This document shows positions 39,829-52,620 of a stretch of DNA of 64,000 nt, piece by piece. The notes under the pieces were generated by a model. That model was not told the origin of the DNA and did no database searches. It saw nothing but the letters and a program-made list of their open reading frames with translations. Position 1 is the first letter of the stretch. Every line of letters begins with the position of its first letter. The position numbers and the translations under genes are program-made. Source of the stretch: Hymenoscyphus infarciens (Eukaryota > Ascomycota > Leotiomycetes > Helotiales > Helotiaceae); contig LLCB01000095.1 of assembly GCA_001414345.1 (NCBI GenBank), forward strand, positions 62,001-126,000, given 5' to 3'.

Positions 39829-40336
39829 ATGCATTTTCAAATCCTCATCCTCCTTGCTTTGAGCACCGTAGCTCTTACTCTCCCTGCCCTTGGAGTTCGA
39901 CAAATGGCAAACGCAGCGCAGCTTCAAGCAGACTGGAACGCTCATCACAGTCCTGATATGGCGAAGGACTCCTATGCTACTGGTGTTAAATTAGGACCTC
40001 ATCGAGATCGACGTCGTAACCAAGCAGCAGGCTTTAAGAGAGAAGCTCGACCGCCGCACTTGGGCGGCCATAAATGGCTTCCACGGGGTCCTCCTGCTCG
40101 ACGCCATGAGGAATATGGCGAGAACTCCGATGAAGAAACCGATCCGTATGCCAAAGCAAATGGTAAGCTTGCTAACGACGAACAAAGAAAAAGAGAACCA
40201 TGGCTTGAAACCAACAAGTCGAGGTCCAGGCGGATATCATGAGGAATCTGACGGACACTCCCCGCAAGAGTCAAATGCTGAAAGCGACAAGGTGGAGGTA
40301 GGAATCGCGAAGGACGGTGGACAATATCATGTCTAA
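39829..40336 (+). CDS. Small secreted protein, effector-like
   Basis: Two exons (39829..40162, 40230..40336) give 146 aa. The start is chosen at the ATG that gives a clear signal peptide (MHFQILILLALSTVALTLPA). The mature part is hydrophilic, rich in Arg, Lys, His, Glu and Asp, with no cysteine that I see. It has dibasic sites that Kex2 could cut (RDRRR, FKRE, PARRHEE). The 67-bp intron has a GTAAGC donor, a GCTAAC branch site and a GTCCAG acceptor. Splicing replaces a short unspliced end with GGYHEESDGHSPQESNAESD and a C-terminus GGQYHV. No domain is recognised. Possibilities are a secreted effector or a precursor of processed peptides. Neither is shown by sequence alone. Confidence 0.65.
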
Positions 40337-41232
40337 CCTAAGATACCTTGACTAGAAACGTTCATCTGATCTCGATCATATGGAAAGCATGGTACGTACC
40401 ATGTTAGGCTGCAGGAATGACAGGGAATTGTAGATATCTACACTAGAAACAATATTCAGAATAGTCCAGACGAGTATAATAGAGTAGCGCTAAGTCGCCA
40501 TCAACCAGTGATCACCCGGGGGTTTATCTGTTTGTTTTCCGCATGTGACTCGTAATGACTCTCGCCCTGGAAGAATAATTGAAAATTTAGAATTTATTCC
40601 TATCTTCACCCTGATGACGGTTTTTGATTATGATTCGCCTTCTTGAATTGTTGGGAAGACTGATTGAGAGAGCGCAGCGAGTAAAGCGAAACAATAACCC
40701 ACTTACTCTTGTGTGACAAAAATAGAAGGAGGACAAGTACATTGCATAAATACAATAGTTCGCACCCCTCCAAGAACAAATTCAGGAATACGACCTTTGC
40801 TTCATTCTTGCTCAAAGCATATGATGGTAAACTAGACAACTCTGGAATGGATGCAAGTGACCACTCACGTGATATTTTCCAAGCTGGAAGTTTTCGGGGG
40901 ATATTCTTGACAGCCCTAACCGAAATCGTTGGATGGGCTGGACGGGACATGCTTTCCCTTCATGTTAAATTCTGTGTGATCTGTGGTACATAAGAAAACT
41001 GAAAATAGACAGCCAAAAAACATCCAAGAAAGAAATAGTACCATCAGATCACATTGAAGAAACCCCTTTGATAGACAGAATCAAATGCGCATATACAAAT
41101 ATGACAAAAACAAAAAAACACTGGCGACTAGCCTGCGGGTCAATGCTCTTATAACTCCAGTTGGTGTCCCGAAAGATCCCTCACATTATATACCCTAGCC
41201 CAGACTCCCAAATCCTTCAAAACCCTTGTCCC
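40337..41232. other. Intergenic region
   Basis: The convergent 3' ends of the secreted protein gene (plus) and DPM1 (minus) meet here. A minus-strand frame at 40,606-40,950 (114 codons) has a hydrophobic patch but no other support. Confidence 0.4.
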
Positions 41233-42033
<801 letters not shown>

Positions 42034-42475
42034 CGTGACAAAAAATCTAGGGTGAAGGAAGAAGAATCGAAAGTTGGTGGTATTATGAGTTTGTAGTAGA
42101 AGACAGATCAATTGCCAAAGGAGTGTGGTGTCTGGGGCGGAATATTGAGTAGTGAGGCTAGGAGGCTGAAGTGGAAATGGAAGGTGTCGTGTTCAACCCG
42201 CGACTTTTAATCCCTGCAGCGGTCTATGAAAAGACTAAGGCGGCAGGCCAGCCCCTATTCAACCTAGCCGAAGGTACGAACTCGTCATCAATTCACGCCA
42301 GAGGGAAATAATAATTAATTAACAGGATTATGAATTTAATCTAAATCTAAACATTCCAAAGTGAAATCTTAAATAGCCTGTCTAATGTGACAATTTCTCA
42401 AAAATCTTCAAACCTCGTCACTGCTTCTATTACCCAGTCTCCTCCTCAGTACCTTCCCTCAAGACTGCTTCTTTT
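42034..42475. other. Intergenic region upstream of DPM1
   Basis: Contains the DPM1 promoter and the end of the PDR pseudogene. No ORF is supported. Confidence 0.4.
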
Positions 42476-43695
42476 TTAGTACTCGGCACAACCAGTACAA
42501 CACCAACGAACCAACGCACCAACAACATTAAACACAATATACACAAGAATCAAACCAAGATCCCTCCACGCATCCGAATACGGTGTCGAAAGAAGTTCCA
42601 GAAAAGTATTCGTTCTGGCGATAGGACAATATTTACAGTCAAAAGTACCATCACCATTAACCAACTTACCACCAACGTGAGAAACGAAAGCAACCAGGTA
42701 TTCCGAGCAATTGGCGCCAAAAAAAGGTTGCACAATTAAATCTTCGCTGGCTGCACAGATGACATCGGTGTTGGCGACAGCGGTTGAGAACATACCGGAG
42801 ACTATGTAAGTGAAAGGTGAAACTCGGTACATGAAGATCCAGAAACCGGGTAGGGTTTCTTTTGTTACTAAAACTCCGCAGAAAATGAGGCAGAGGACGA
42901 AGAATAAATATGCGAGGTGGACTGCTGTATCAGCGGTGTCCATGCCAGCTACCATCAAGAGGGTGAGGTGACTAAAGGAGGAAAGTTAGAGGACTTCATT
43001 TGTTGAGCACTGATACCTTGGTAAGAAGTAAAATTAGCCTATTACTCGGGAAATAGTATGGTAGGGTTGGAAAAGCACCTCGATAGTTCAAATACGACTT
43101 CTCGTCGACAAAAATACCGTAGGTTTCTCTAGCAATGGTTTTAAGAGCACCCTGAGCCAGGAGGACCTAAAACGACCAGCATCTCACCACTTTCAACGAG
43201 ACCCTCGAAGTCTTGCAATATATCAATTTTGTGTTTCCCATTCGATGTACCGAGCTTGCTTCGTATATTGGGAACTTCCAGCCAGACATTTCCAAGTGTC
43301 TTCTGATAATCGGTGGGATTCCTGTATCCATGGACATTGAGACTCCCGAACGCCACTCCGGAGGTTCTTGTGTGATACTTTTCGGGTTCTCGAGATTGGA
43401 GAGCAACCAGCGCTTTCGTCCAGGCTCTCGGGCTGGGATTTGAAGATTCTGGATTGAGTGGAGAGTCTCCTTTTTGTTTGAACAAGTTGTCGGTAGCGAT
43501 GTGCGAATAGGTTGAGCGAGATGCCAGTACTTTCGCAAGACTCCTCACTTCAGCGTCGTTTTCTTTCTAGGAGTCGATATGGCAGGCTCTCTGACTGTCC
43601 TCGCTTTCTTGTCGGTAAGTCGAGGACGAAGATCCTATGGTTGACGAAGAGGATGCAAACTGAGCCTGCGGATCGACTTGGAGATGGCCGTCCAT
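42476..43695 (-). pseudogene. PDR-type ABC transporter, internally deleted remnant
   Basis: The minus strand starts like a full PDR (ABCG) pump: MDGHLQVDPQAQF and a Ser-rich head, then a TAG at about 43,567. It continues with VRSLAKVLASRSTYSHIATD and EGLVESGEMLVVLGPPGSGC, the first Walker A. There a small out-of-frame deletion follows, and the frame then resumes with LKTIARETYGIFVDEKSYLN. An intact 62-bp intron (43,017-43,078) follows, then GISAQQMKS. At about 42,990 the sequence jumps to an intron 3' end (CCTTTAG) and the last exon (MVAGMDTADTAVHLAY...CCTGCAEY), which is the end of the second membrane domain. Roughly 1,000-1,100 residues that a 1,450-1,500-aa PDR protein should have are missing. 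Both ends are well preserved, so the loss is recent in evolutionary terms. Confidence 0.88.
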
Positions 43696-44567
43696 GATCG
43701 AGAGGATCAAATTTGAGTACGAGAAAGAAAACCATACTATCCGTAGGGAAGGTTATAGAAGGAGACAAGGGAATGATTGGAATCGAAATTCATTTTGTGA
43801 TTTGAAGGGAGAGGAATATATGAAACTTCTCCAAGTCCAGCTGCCAATTGCCAAGTAGAGTGAGTGAGTACCTGACGGTTTTGCAAAGAGAAGACAAAAT
43901 CCGTCCTGCATCTTTGTGGATAGGCAACGGCTCGAAGGGCCCATTCCACAGCTTGAGATGGGAAATTCATGTTCGTTGTAACGATGACGTTTTGCGAACG
44001 GATTCCGCGGGTTCCGCTGCTGACTGGTCGGGGCGTGAGCCGAGTGGCTCATGCTCCCAGTTTCAGGGGTAAGCTCACGTGCTTTAGGCGGGGCAAAGTT
44101 CTGCCGAAAACACTTCTCCAGGTCCTCCTTCTGAGTGACGACGACCTAAGCTAAAATCTCTGCTCTTTATATGCCAAACAAAACCTTCCAATTGCCATAT
44201 AATTGAAGCTTATTTCCTTTATTTCTATCAATTTCGTAGCCAGTTCTTTTTTTTCCACGTCGAGGTCGTATAAAATCCGAAATTCCTGGATTTAACTTAC
44301 TTGGCCAAACCCAAACTCGATATAAGAATTGGTGCATCAAAAACAGTGTCAATCCACGGCTTCCGTGGCGTCCGTGTTTGAACCAACCCTCTCTGTGTAC
44401 CGGGAGGCCTTGCGAGTTCGTTGAATCTACCCCCGAAAGCCCGATCACGTTCGAATGGAGGGTGTAAAGAATGACCTCCCATCCACACTTGCCACCAAAA
44501 GGTCGCCAACAGTGGAAAAGGATACCGGAACTGCAAGACATGGAACTTCAATTATTCCCAAAGCAGT
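43696..44567. promoter_or_regulatory. Divergent region between PDR remnant and transcription factor
   Basis: 872 bp between two divergent starts. It would have contained the promoter of the pump and still contains that of the Zn2Cys6 factor. Frames seen here (up to 124 codons on minus) are unsupported. No clear paired CGG element was identified by eye. Confidence 0.4.
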
Positions 44568-46991
44568 ATGTCTTCGGATTCTCACCGGTCTATACGCCTT
44601 CGAAATCTAGCTGACGTATTTGGAAAGTGCGAGAGCTGTCGAATCAGAAAGATTCGTTGTAATAAGACTGCACCTTGCTCAAACTGTCTGATTGCAAACC
44701 TGCCGTGCAAGCCCGCAACAAGAAGCACAGAGAGCAAACCACAGCGCAACGCACCAGCATCTTACTAGTAAGTGGAATGAACTCTCATTGTGCGAACACT
44801 GGTCACTAAGTCGAGGAAGTGAGAAACATTTCAGTCTCATAAACGAGAACCTTTTGGACATCAAAAATACCCTTCGGAATCTTAATCTTAGCAAACCCTC
44901 ACCTTCAACTGCATCACTACCAAGCCCTGTTTCAACAGCAAAATCTTCTCCGTACGTCGCAGAGGAATGTGTATTCGAAGGCGATTCCTCATTTTGTAGT
45001 TACTCTCAACAAGCAACACTATCAGTCGAGGCGGAAATAACGGCTTCTGGTACACGACCCGGTCATCAAACTACGGAGATCTCAGAATCTTTATCCTCTT
45101 TGAAGTCCCTATTGGGGAGCGAAAGTCAATATACGAAAACAGATGACTTGTCGTTCCCTTCCTTTCCCTCTGGTGTTACGAGCGCTGATATTGAAATGCC
45201 CCCCATGTCATTGGTTCTGAAGATTTTGAAAAAGGTCAATGGTAATTATACACTTTCAAAAGTTTCTTCACCATCAAGCTAATCAAAGCCAGCCCAAGTA
45301 CCTTTAACATGGCTGCAGAGTGCTCAACGAGACCACTCAATGCTAGAACTCCTGGCTAAAGCCGTCTACTTCCCAACAAGGCCTCTGCCAAGTGGCCATA
45401 TAACTCTTTTGTGTGGAGCGCTGATGTTTCTGCTCGAAGAATATTTAGAAACCAATGATCCGGAATTTCCACCAGCGTATTGCCGAGAATACATCAAGCT
45501 CTGTGAGACCAAGTTTTGCGCCGGCCTCCAAACATATGAGTGTTTGACCACTCCCACCTTGGAGAATATTCGTAAGTGAACACGCTTTTTGATTCCTGGT
45601 CTATCATATTGCCTGCTCTCTTTCTTACCCTTGTTTTGATTCAGAACGATTATGTTTTCAGGGTGTACCAAGGCTAACACATTTGTTTTTAGAATGCTTA
45701 ATGCTAGGCGTAAGCTATATATATTATCATCTAGTAAAGATTCTAAAAAGAAATTAGGCTATGCGAGCACAAGAGGTGTCACGTCCGTCACTATGCTGGA
45801 CGCTTGTTGCTGCTGGTGCACGTTTATGTCTAATTCTAGGCTATCACCGCAAGGAGGTATTAGCTGGCGATCCTCAAGCAGAAACAAAACGTCATACTTT
45901 CTGGGTACTTTATATGATGGACAAGACACAGACACTGAACCTTGGGCGTGTGTCTAGTTTCCCGGATCATGATATAGATGCTGAAATGTTCACGCCGAAC
46001 CAAACCCCGGGATATTTACCTTGGGATCTTGTCTGGATACAGCTTATTGAAATATCCCGGGTCATGGGTCGGATATATGACGAGCTTTACTCTGTGCGCG
46101 CTCAGCATACCCAACCAGATACAAAATCTGAGATGATAGAAAGGCTTTATGTGGCGCTTTCAAACTCTCTCGTTAAAATTAAAAAGGTATGATAGTTCAT
46201 GTTGACATGGAGGGTTTGTTTCTGACCACTCGACCAGATTGACACCACTAGAGCGATGTACAAGGAAGACGTAGATATTATCATCCACGCCGCCGATCTT
46301 CTATATTACTCCTCCTTAACGTTGCTATATGGAGCAAAAAATCCCCTCGCAGTCACCACGCAGATAAGTTCTCGGCAATTTGAAGCAGCCAAGTCGAGTC
46401 TCCAATGCCATATAAAGAACTCATCACTGTTTCCTTTTCCTTCTGATGAGGCTATGAGATCGAAATTCTATGTTGACTGGTTCGTAATCAAAACCCCTTC
46501 CAATTTTCTGCTTCTTACTAGATCTCTAACAAAAATTCGTGTACAGGGTGGTTCTTTACCTCTCCTTCACACCATTCCTAGTCGTCTTCACCCACTCGAT
46601 CGCCTCGCGCAGCCAAGAAGACATCGAACTCATGACACAAACCCTAGTATCTCTCGAGCCTGTACGACCCATCTCCGAAGCCGGTGCGCGACTCCACCAA
46701 GTCTGCAGTGTCTTCCTACGAGTCGCCAAAGCATTCAACAAATCGCAACAAGTCTCTTTTGGCTCTTTCGATGCCCAAGATAACTCTTTTACCTTTCCCC
46801 CTGTCGACGATGGGGTTTCTGGGTACAATTTTGCTGGAGAATTGGGCTTTCCGTTTAGTGACAATCCTTTTGGGATTCGGAATACGGATATGCAGAATAT
46901 ATCCCAGTTCTTGGATACGTTTCTGAGTGATAGACAGACTGAGAGCGAGATGTGGGATGTCAATTTTTCAGACCCATCGGGATCGAGTTGA
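44568..46991 (+). CDS. Zn(II)2Cys6 fungal transcription factor
   Basis: Seven exons (44568..44767, 44835..45241, 45293..45571, 45693..45709, 45758..46186, 46238..46479, 46547..46991) give 672 aa, all in phase. The zinc cluster has six Cys at 21, 24, 31, 37, 40 and 47 (CESCRIRKIRCNKTAPCSNC...LPC). After a Ser-rich linker comes the fungal-specific regulatory domain (PF04082 type): MLELLAKAVYFPTRPLP, VSRPSLCWTLVAAGARLCL, LGYHRK, ETKRHTFWVLYMMDKTQTL and NLGRVSSFPDHDID. Exon 4 is only 17 nt but is needed to give LENIQCLMLGAMRAQEV, the expected middle of the domain. It presumably acts in the nucleus. Its divergent position suggests it once regulated the adjacent PDR pump. No frame break is seen, so it may be functional. 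Confidence 0.88.
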
Positions 46992-47591
46992 GGGAGGGAA
47001 ATGTTGTAGGATAGGAGGTTACATTCCACCATCAACAAAAAAAGAGGCTATGGAAGAAATCCTTTACTTTTGTTAAGTGGTTACCAGCGAGGGGATAGAA
47101 GGCTGTCCAAGTTCGAATATCATGCGCGGTGGAAATCTTGGGGCGTGCTATATTTTCAAGTTAGAAACCTTAGTTGTTGAAATATGTATCCTTAGACCAA
47201 TAGCGATTTGTTTGACAACTATAGCCGCAAGTACATCTCTCAGATGCATAAAGGCGCATTGTATCTAGAAGTTTCATCTACTAGCACAAGAGTCCGTCCC
47301 ATCTTGCTTTGCCTGATATTAATGAAATAAAACCATGGTACTAGAATCTCCCTTTTTTTCCCACGAACCGGATTGAACTAGCACTCCAAGAAACTTTCCT
47401 CGACGAAATCAAAAAGTGATCAGAGTAAGGGTCCACACATTGAATTCAATTTACAGGGTATGGCTAAGTGAGAATCTGGAGGAAGAGCCGATGCATTGAC
47501 GGGCGGTTCATTTACTCTCGTTTAAAAACACGCTAGCAACACGCTAGCTTCGAGGACACCTTGAAACAAGATCCGTGCCTTAGTTGATTTG
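46992..47591. other. Intergenic region
   Basis: Transcription factor 3' UTR and upstream region of the next small gene. No supported ORF. Confidence 0.4.
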
Positions 47592-47600
47592 TATAAATAG
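47592..47600 (+). promoter_or_regulatory. TATA-like box upstream of small hypothetical gene
   Basis: TATAAATAG lies 75 bp before the ATG at 47,675, an acceptable spacing for a short leader. It supports the small ORF being transcribed, but an AT-rich word of this kind can arise by chance. Confidence 0.35.
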
Positions 47601-47674
47601 GAGGTTCAGAAACGTAATAACAACAATATTAGATTTAAAATGAAAGAAATACGAACCTACCACGACAGCAATTA

Positions 47675-48040
47675 ATGGCGTCTACCCCATCACAACCCTC
47701 GGAGTCGGGCCACGAATTTCCCTTCTTGAAACGCTCAATCGAACTAGCAATGGCGAGGGTAAATACTCTATCACCCCGATGCCTCGAACTAGCCCTCCTC
47801 GATATGGCTGAAAAACGTATGGACCTTCTCCGCAAACACAATGTTTTCCACACGGCTCTCTTTCAGGCAAATTTAGACGAGGTCTACAAGACTTTGAGTG
47901 ACAGCTATTCAGCGCTGCATGCAACAGCGAAGGAAGAATCTTATCAACGAATCGCACAGGAGAGTCTTATTGAAGCCATTGATGAGTCTGAAACAGGGTG
48001 GGTTTTCGCTCTTCTTCAGTTTACTTGCAGGCGAAGCTAG
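47675..48040 (+). CDS. Small hypothetical helical protein
   Basis: 121 codons starting MASTPSQPSESGHEFPFLKR. The middle is strongly helical and Leu/Ala/Glu-rich (CLELALLDMAEKRMDLLRK, LFQANLDEVYKTLSDSYSAL). The last residues (GWVFALLQFTCRRS) look unlike the rest and may be read-through of an intron. Just beyond, a clear donor (GTAAGT near 48,063) and acceptor (CCCATAG near 48,120) occur, so the true 3' end may be spliced differently. I could not find a consistent alternative with an intron of normal length. No family is recognised. A TATA-like box lies upstream. Confidence 0.45.
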   Translation: MASTPSQPSESGHEFPFLKRSIELAMARVNTLSPRCLELALLDMAEKRMDLLRKHNVFHTALFQANLDEVYKTLSDSYSALHATAKEESYQRIAQESLIEAIDESETGWVFALLQFTCRRS

Positions 48041-50029
48041 TCTAACGAGGAGCATGACACCCGCCGTAAGTCTCTCTGATTCAACACAAACCTATTCATA
48101 AGCTAAGACCTGTCCCATAGCAAAATTCTAGCTTTATTTAGGGGATTCGAAATGGCATCAAAAGATTTTCTGGTACGGGCTTTTACTTTACTAAAGTATT
48201 TTACGGAGACTCGGGGCGGTAGAAAAGAGTGAATCAACTACCTTTCGACAATAATAGTAGGTTGCACTTTCAGAATCAAGGAACTCCACCAAAGCTAACT
48301 TCTTGTTCTCAGCGGCTGGTTTTCTGTATTGCAGAATAGTCTTGGGCAACGTTTTAGAATATGGGATGGGTTGTTGGCTTCAGAAAAGGAAATAGCCTGG
48401 TGATGGGTTTGAAGTTTGGAAGTATTGTGAGATGCTGGGCAAACGTCAGTGTCAAAATCACTTCATTCTTCTGGCTTCGAGGTCCTCTTTGCGATCAAAT
48501 GCCCTCGATGGCTGCCCCCTTTTTGATATTGCCGAGGCAGTCCACCAAGGTTATTACATCTAGATGGATATTTGGTTTGTCCTATGAGTATTCAAAGTAT
48601 GCCTTGTACTGTTACATTATGTGCAGTTAAAGCTGGTGTAGCCCCTAGGTCTGCAGCCACTCACACGCCCTTACGCACACTCGCTTAAAAAAGATAAACA
48701 GCGACAACCCCGCTTCTTAGGAACTCAATATAAGAAATCCATCCAACCCTGAAGCGAAAGGACTCAGGACCAACAAGTCCTCCAACAGCTCCCGCCCCCT
48801 GGAACGTTTTACACAAGAGTCTATTCATTCTGCGCTAATTTGAATGCACAGCACCCGTAACAACCAACTTCCCACTACCCCAAGTTTGTAGGCATGTCTA
48901 ATTGATCAAATGAATTGACAGTAAAGAGATCAAGTATCTACATGAAAGTATTCTACCTTTTGTGGGGTTTAGGTGGAGATAGCTAAGCGAGTGTCGGAGG
49001 GAGGACCGATTATATTCATGTTCGGTCCGGAGACAGGAGACTTTGGGGCGACCCCCAAAGTGCTCAGATGGAGCTAGCAGCCTCTAGCCCTAATATTAAC
49101 TGGGGTACACCCCTGCTAGCGGCGAGCTCGACAACGTCCTCGATTCATCTCATTGGCCAAGTCAACGACATCCCACGGTGCGACATGCAACAAAAATTGA
49201 AGACACCCCACCTGGGTGATTTCTATTCCGTTGATTGGCTCTTCCCACACCAAGACTAGTGCCGCGATATCAGTTTGATAGAAAGACAAGTGGGGGTTCA
49301 TACCGCCTGCGTGCGCACACATGACACCCGCGTCGCGATAGCAACTTCCACTTCCGCAAAACGTGCGATAGAAGATGGTCATTGTGTTATTAGCTTTTTC
49401 TACAAGCTAAATATTGCGAACAGTCCGCCGGACGTTCACGGAGTTAAATTTTCCTATTTTGGTGTTTTCCAAGAGGAATTCCTCTTGATTTATGCCCTTC
49501 TAGGGATTCTGAGTGAGGAAGGTTTGAGGAAGTGTTACCTGTTTGGAAGGTCCTGGTGAGGAATGTTTAAGACCCGTGTAAGATTGTGAAAGTATACATA
49601 GAGTAGTTCATAAACTGAACCGTATATAAATGTAACTGGTTGTTATTTGTTTTTCGAGTTGAGCAGGTGAATTAGCCTAGATGATGTTACGATAAGTGTT
49701 GTTAGGTCAAGATAATAGAATCGTGAGTCAATGTAACCAAATACAGGAAGTTGAAAATCGAGTTTTTCCCTATTAGAGAAGATTCTACTCTTGCAGTAAG
49801 CTAAAACAAAACACAGATCCTAATAACGATGGGGAAACTAATAGCAATGATTCCCCAAGACGAAGTTCTTTGTCTCGAAGTTGGTCCTTTATCTCTAGAT
49901 CGGATTGAGATTTAGTGTAGCCATAGTAGCGGCAGTGTAGATGAAGATTAACCACATTGCCAACAGCGTTGCTACCAGAGTATTTAAACAAACAAGGTGG
50001 TTAGTCGAGCTCCTTTAGCTACTATATGT
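48041..50029. other. Gene-poor interval
   Basis: Two kilobases with only short frames. One minus-strand frame (49,116-49,382) contains a protein-like run (ALVLVWEEPINGIEITQVGC) but no domain or splice partner, so it may be a relic. Nothing is supported strongly enough to call. Confidence 0.4.
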
Positions 50030-52620
50030 TCAACATCCGATAATACAATCTTATTATTACCACTATTTATATTATATCTTCTATACTGTTCTTATACTTC
50101 TAGTCTAGGCGCCTAAAGAGTATTCTCTAACTACACCTAGTATTATCTCTCTCTTTAAACTTGCTTAACTACTAAAACCTAAGCTCGAGATAATAGAGTA
50201 TACTATCTCTATTTCCTTCTATATATAAGGAAAACTCTTATGATTAGCTTTATTAATATCTATATAAATTATATAACTATAAATAGTAAGAGATATATTA
50301 TTTAAGAGTTAGTTTACTTAATTAAGATTAGTACTCTAGTATAAAAGCGTCTTTAGAGAGTCTTACTACGAAGGCTATAGATAGCATAAAGCGGAAGCAT
50401 CTAAGAGAGAGGATTCTATAGCGTAAGTTATAAGTTTAATATAGTATTTATTAGTTTCTTAGTATAGCTTAACTTGTTTAAGAGTACGGATTTTAGACGT
50501 AGGCTAGGTTAGTAGCTTAAAGCGTCTAGGTGAGGATTTAAATTAAGTACTAAGTTATAATTTTAATATTTATAAGTATCTAGATAGATAATTAAATACT
50601 AAATTATAGTATACTTCTAATTTAATATCTTGAATTTTAACTACTTCTTTCTACTTACTTAGAATATTAAAGTAGTAAGATAAACTTTTCTTATAATTTT
50701 CTAGCTATACTAATAGTTACTTAGTTATTTAAGAAAGATTCTACTTAAGTATACTATTCTATTTAAATATCTCTCTTTTAGTATTCTTTATCTTTTTTAA
50801 TATCTATCTACTACTACTCTTTAGACTTACTACCTAGTATGCCTTCTAGAATTTTACTATTTCTTAAGTTATTTATACTAAGAAGTACTTATTATCTAAA
50901 TTTCTATGTTTATTTATATAGTATAACTAGAGAGTAATAAGAGAGGTAAACGCTCGAGTCTTTTTATAGATAGATTAAACATAAAAATAAAATAGTATAA
51001 TATATTATAAAGCAGTAATATAGAATTCTACTATTAACCTCAATTAAATCGGCGTCTTCTCCCTTATATAGAAGCCCCTCTCTAGATTTATTTCTAAGAT
51101 AATACCGAAAGCTTCGAAAAGCGATATAGTAATACCCGCTTCTTAAGCGAGATTAATAATAAGCCTTTCATATACGAAGGCATTTGCGATAACTATATAA
51201 TCCGCCTTCTTAACAAAGATCTTAAACGTGAAACGACAGAATCGTAGAGCTCTACTACCCCGACCTCCCCTGCCCTAGCCCGACCTTCTCCAAGCCTAAT
51301 ACGAATCTCAGTAAGCGATCGACCCCAGTATTGACCGCTAGGGCCTTAGGCTTCAATTTAGACTATAGTTTAATACTTAAGGAGCTTATTAAATGTCAGA
51401 ACTTTGTAAGTAACATAATATAAAGGTAAGAGTAATATATACCCAGATTTCTTAACATCAAAGGAAACTTAGAAACCCTTTTAGAAGCAGGGAATAAAGC
51501 GCGCTCTAAGCTAATAGTATGACTACCCTCTTTATTAGCTAATTCTTTCCAGATAGCAGGAAGCCATGATTGCCTCGCGAGAGGCAACGTTAATTAAGCT
51601 TCTGAACTGCCGACATTTCGAATCTCTAATATCCTAATTGTTCTTCATAATTCATTGTATGCACTGTGATTCCCCCTCTGCGAATAATTACGAACAATGC
51701 GGTGGAGTAGACTGCCTCTCTTTTCTCGAACTCCGAACTTTGTGGCACGATAAGTTCTGCTACGGCTAATTGATGTAGCTCTCAATCGATGCAGTCTTTC
51801 GCGAATACGGTTGACCGAGTCTTTTGCCTACAGGGACACGCTTTGGTGTCGTGGGTTGGGAGTCTGACATACCCAAAAGGAAATGGAAGGGAAAAGGAGA
51901 GAGTCCTATAACAAAATGAATTATCCTAGGACTGTTCTAGGATTATTCTAACGTCTGACTATCTCTAATTTTCTAAATCGTCTAATACACAGAGAGTACT
52001 TTTCTAAGACGTTCTTAAGATAGTTTCTCCTAAGAACTATTAGATATAATTTCTACTTTAGAAGATAGTAAATTATATAGTAAGTACTATAAGATACTCT
52101 ATAGTACTAGAATTATTCTAGGAGAGTCTTATAAAACTAAGACTATCTAAAGATAGAATTATAAAGTTAGAACTATTTCTAGAACAGTTTAAAACACTTT
52201 ATCTAAGAAGTAGAGATAGTATATAGACCTTTTTACATACTCGGTATCGCTTAGTTATTATAATACTAACGCTAAAAGAATATAAATTATAAAATTAATC
52301 GATTAAGCAAAAGTTAACTTATATACCTACTAGGTTACTAGTCGAGAGTATAGTTATATAAGAGATAGATATAGAGTGTTTTTTAATAGAAAGTATAGTC
52401 TATATATCTAGATTCTAGGACGCTCTTAGAACGGTTCTAGGATAATAGAATAACCTTATAAATAGTCTAAATACTTAGAGACTATTAAGAAGTACTCTAA
52501 TTAGTTAAAAAGTCTAAAGTCGAGATAGTTGAGAGAGTAACTAGTAAAGAGCTCTATATATTAAGATTATCTCTCTATTATTTTATTTAAAGATAATCTC
52601 TATATTACGAAAAACTTTTA
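50030..52620. repeat. Second AT-rich RIP island
   Basis: As in the left island, TpA-rich sequence without CpA/TpG predominates (about 50,040-51,200 and 51,900-52,620). Patches of ordinary composition interrupt it near 51,220-51,360 and 51,540-51,890, suggesting several repeat fragments of different age. No transposon protein could be read. Words such as TTCTAGGATTATTCTA recur in both orientations between 51,920 and 52,450. Confidence 0.75.

Noticed and set aside
40606..40950. 114-codon minus-strand frame with a hydrophobic patch
   Set aside because: No supporting splice, promoter or family evidence; the position between two convergent 3' ends fits UTR DNA.
49116..49382. Minus-strand 88-codon frame with protein-like sequence
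   Set aside because: No domain and no partner exon could be found, so it is kept only as a remark in the interval description.
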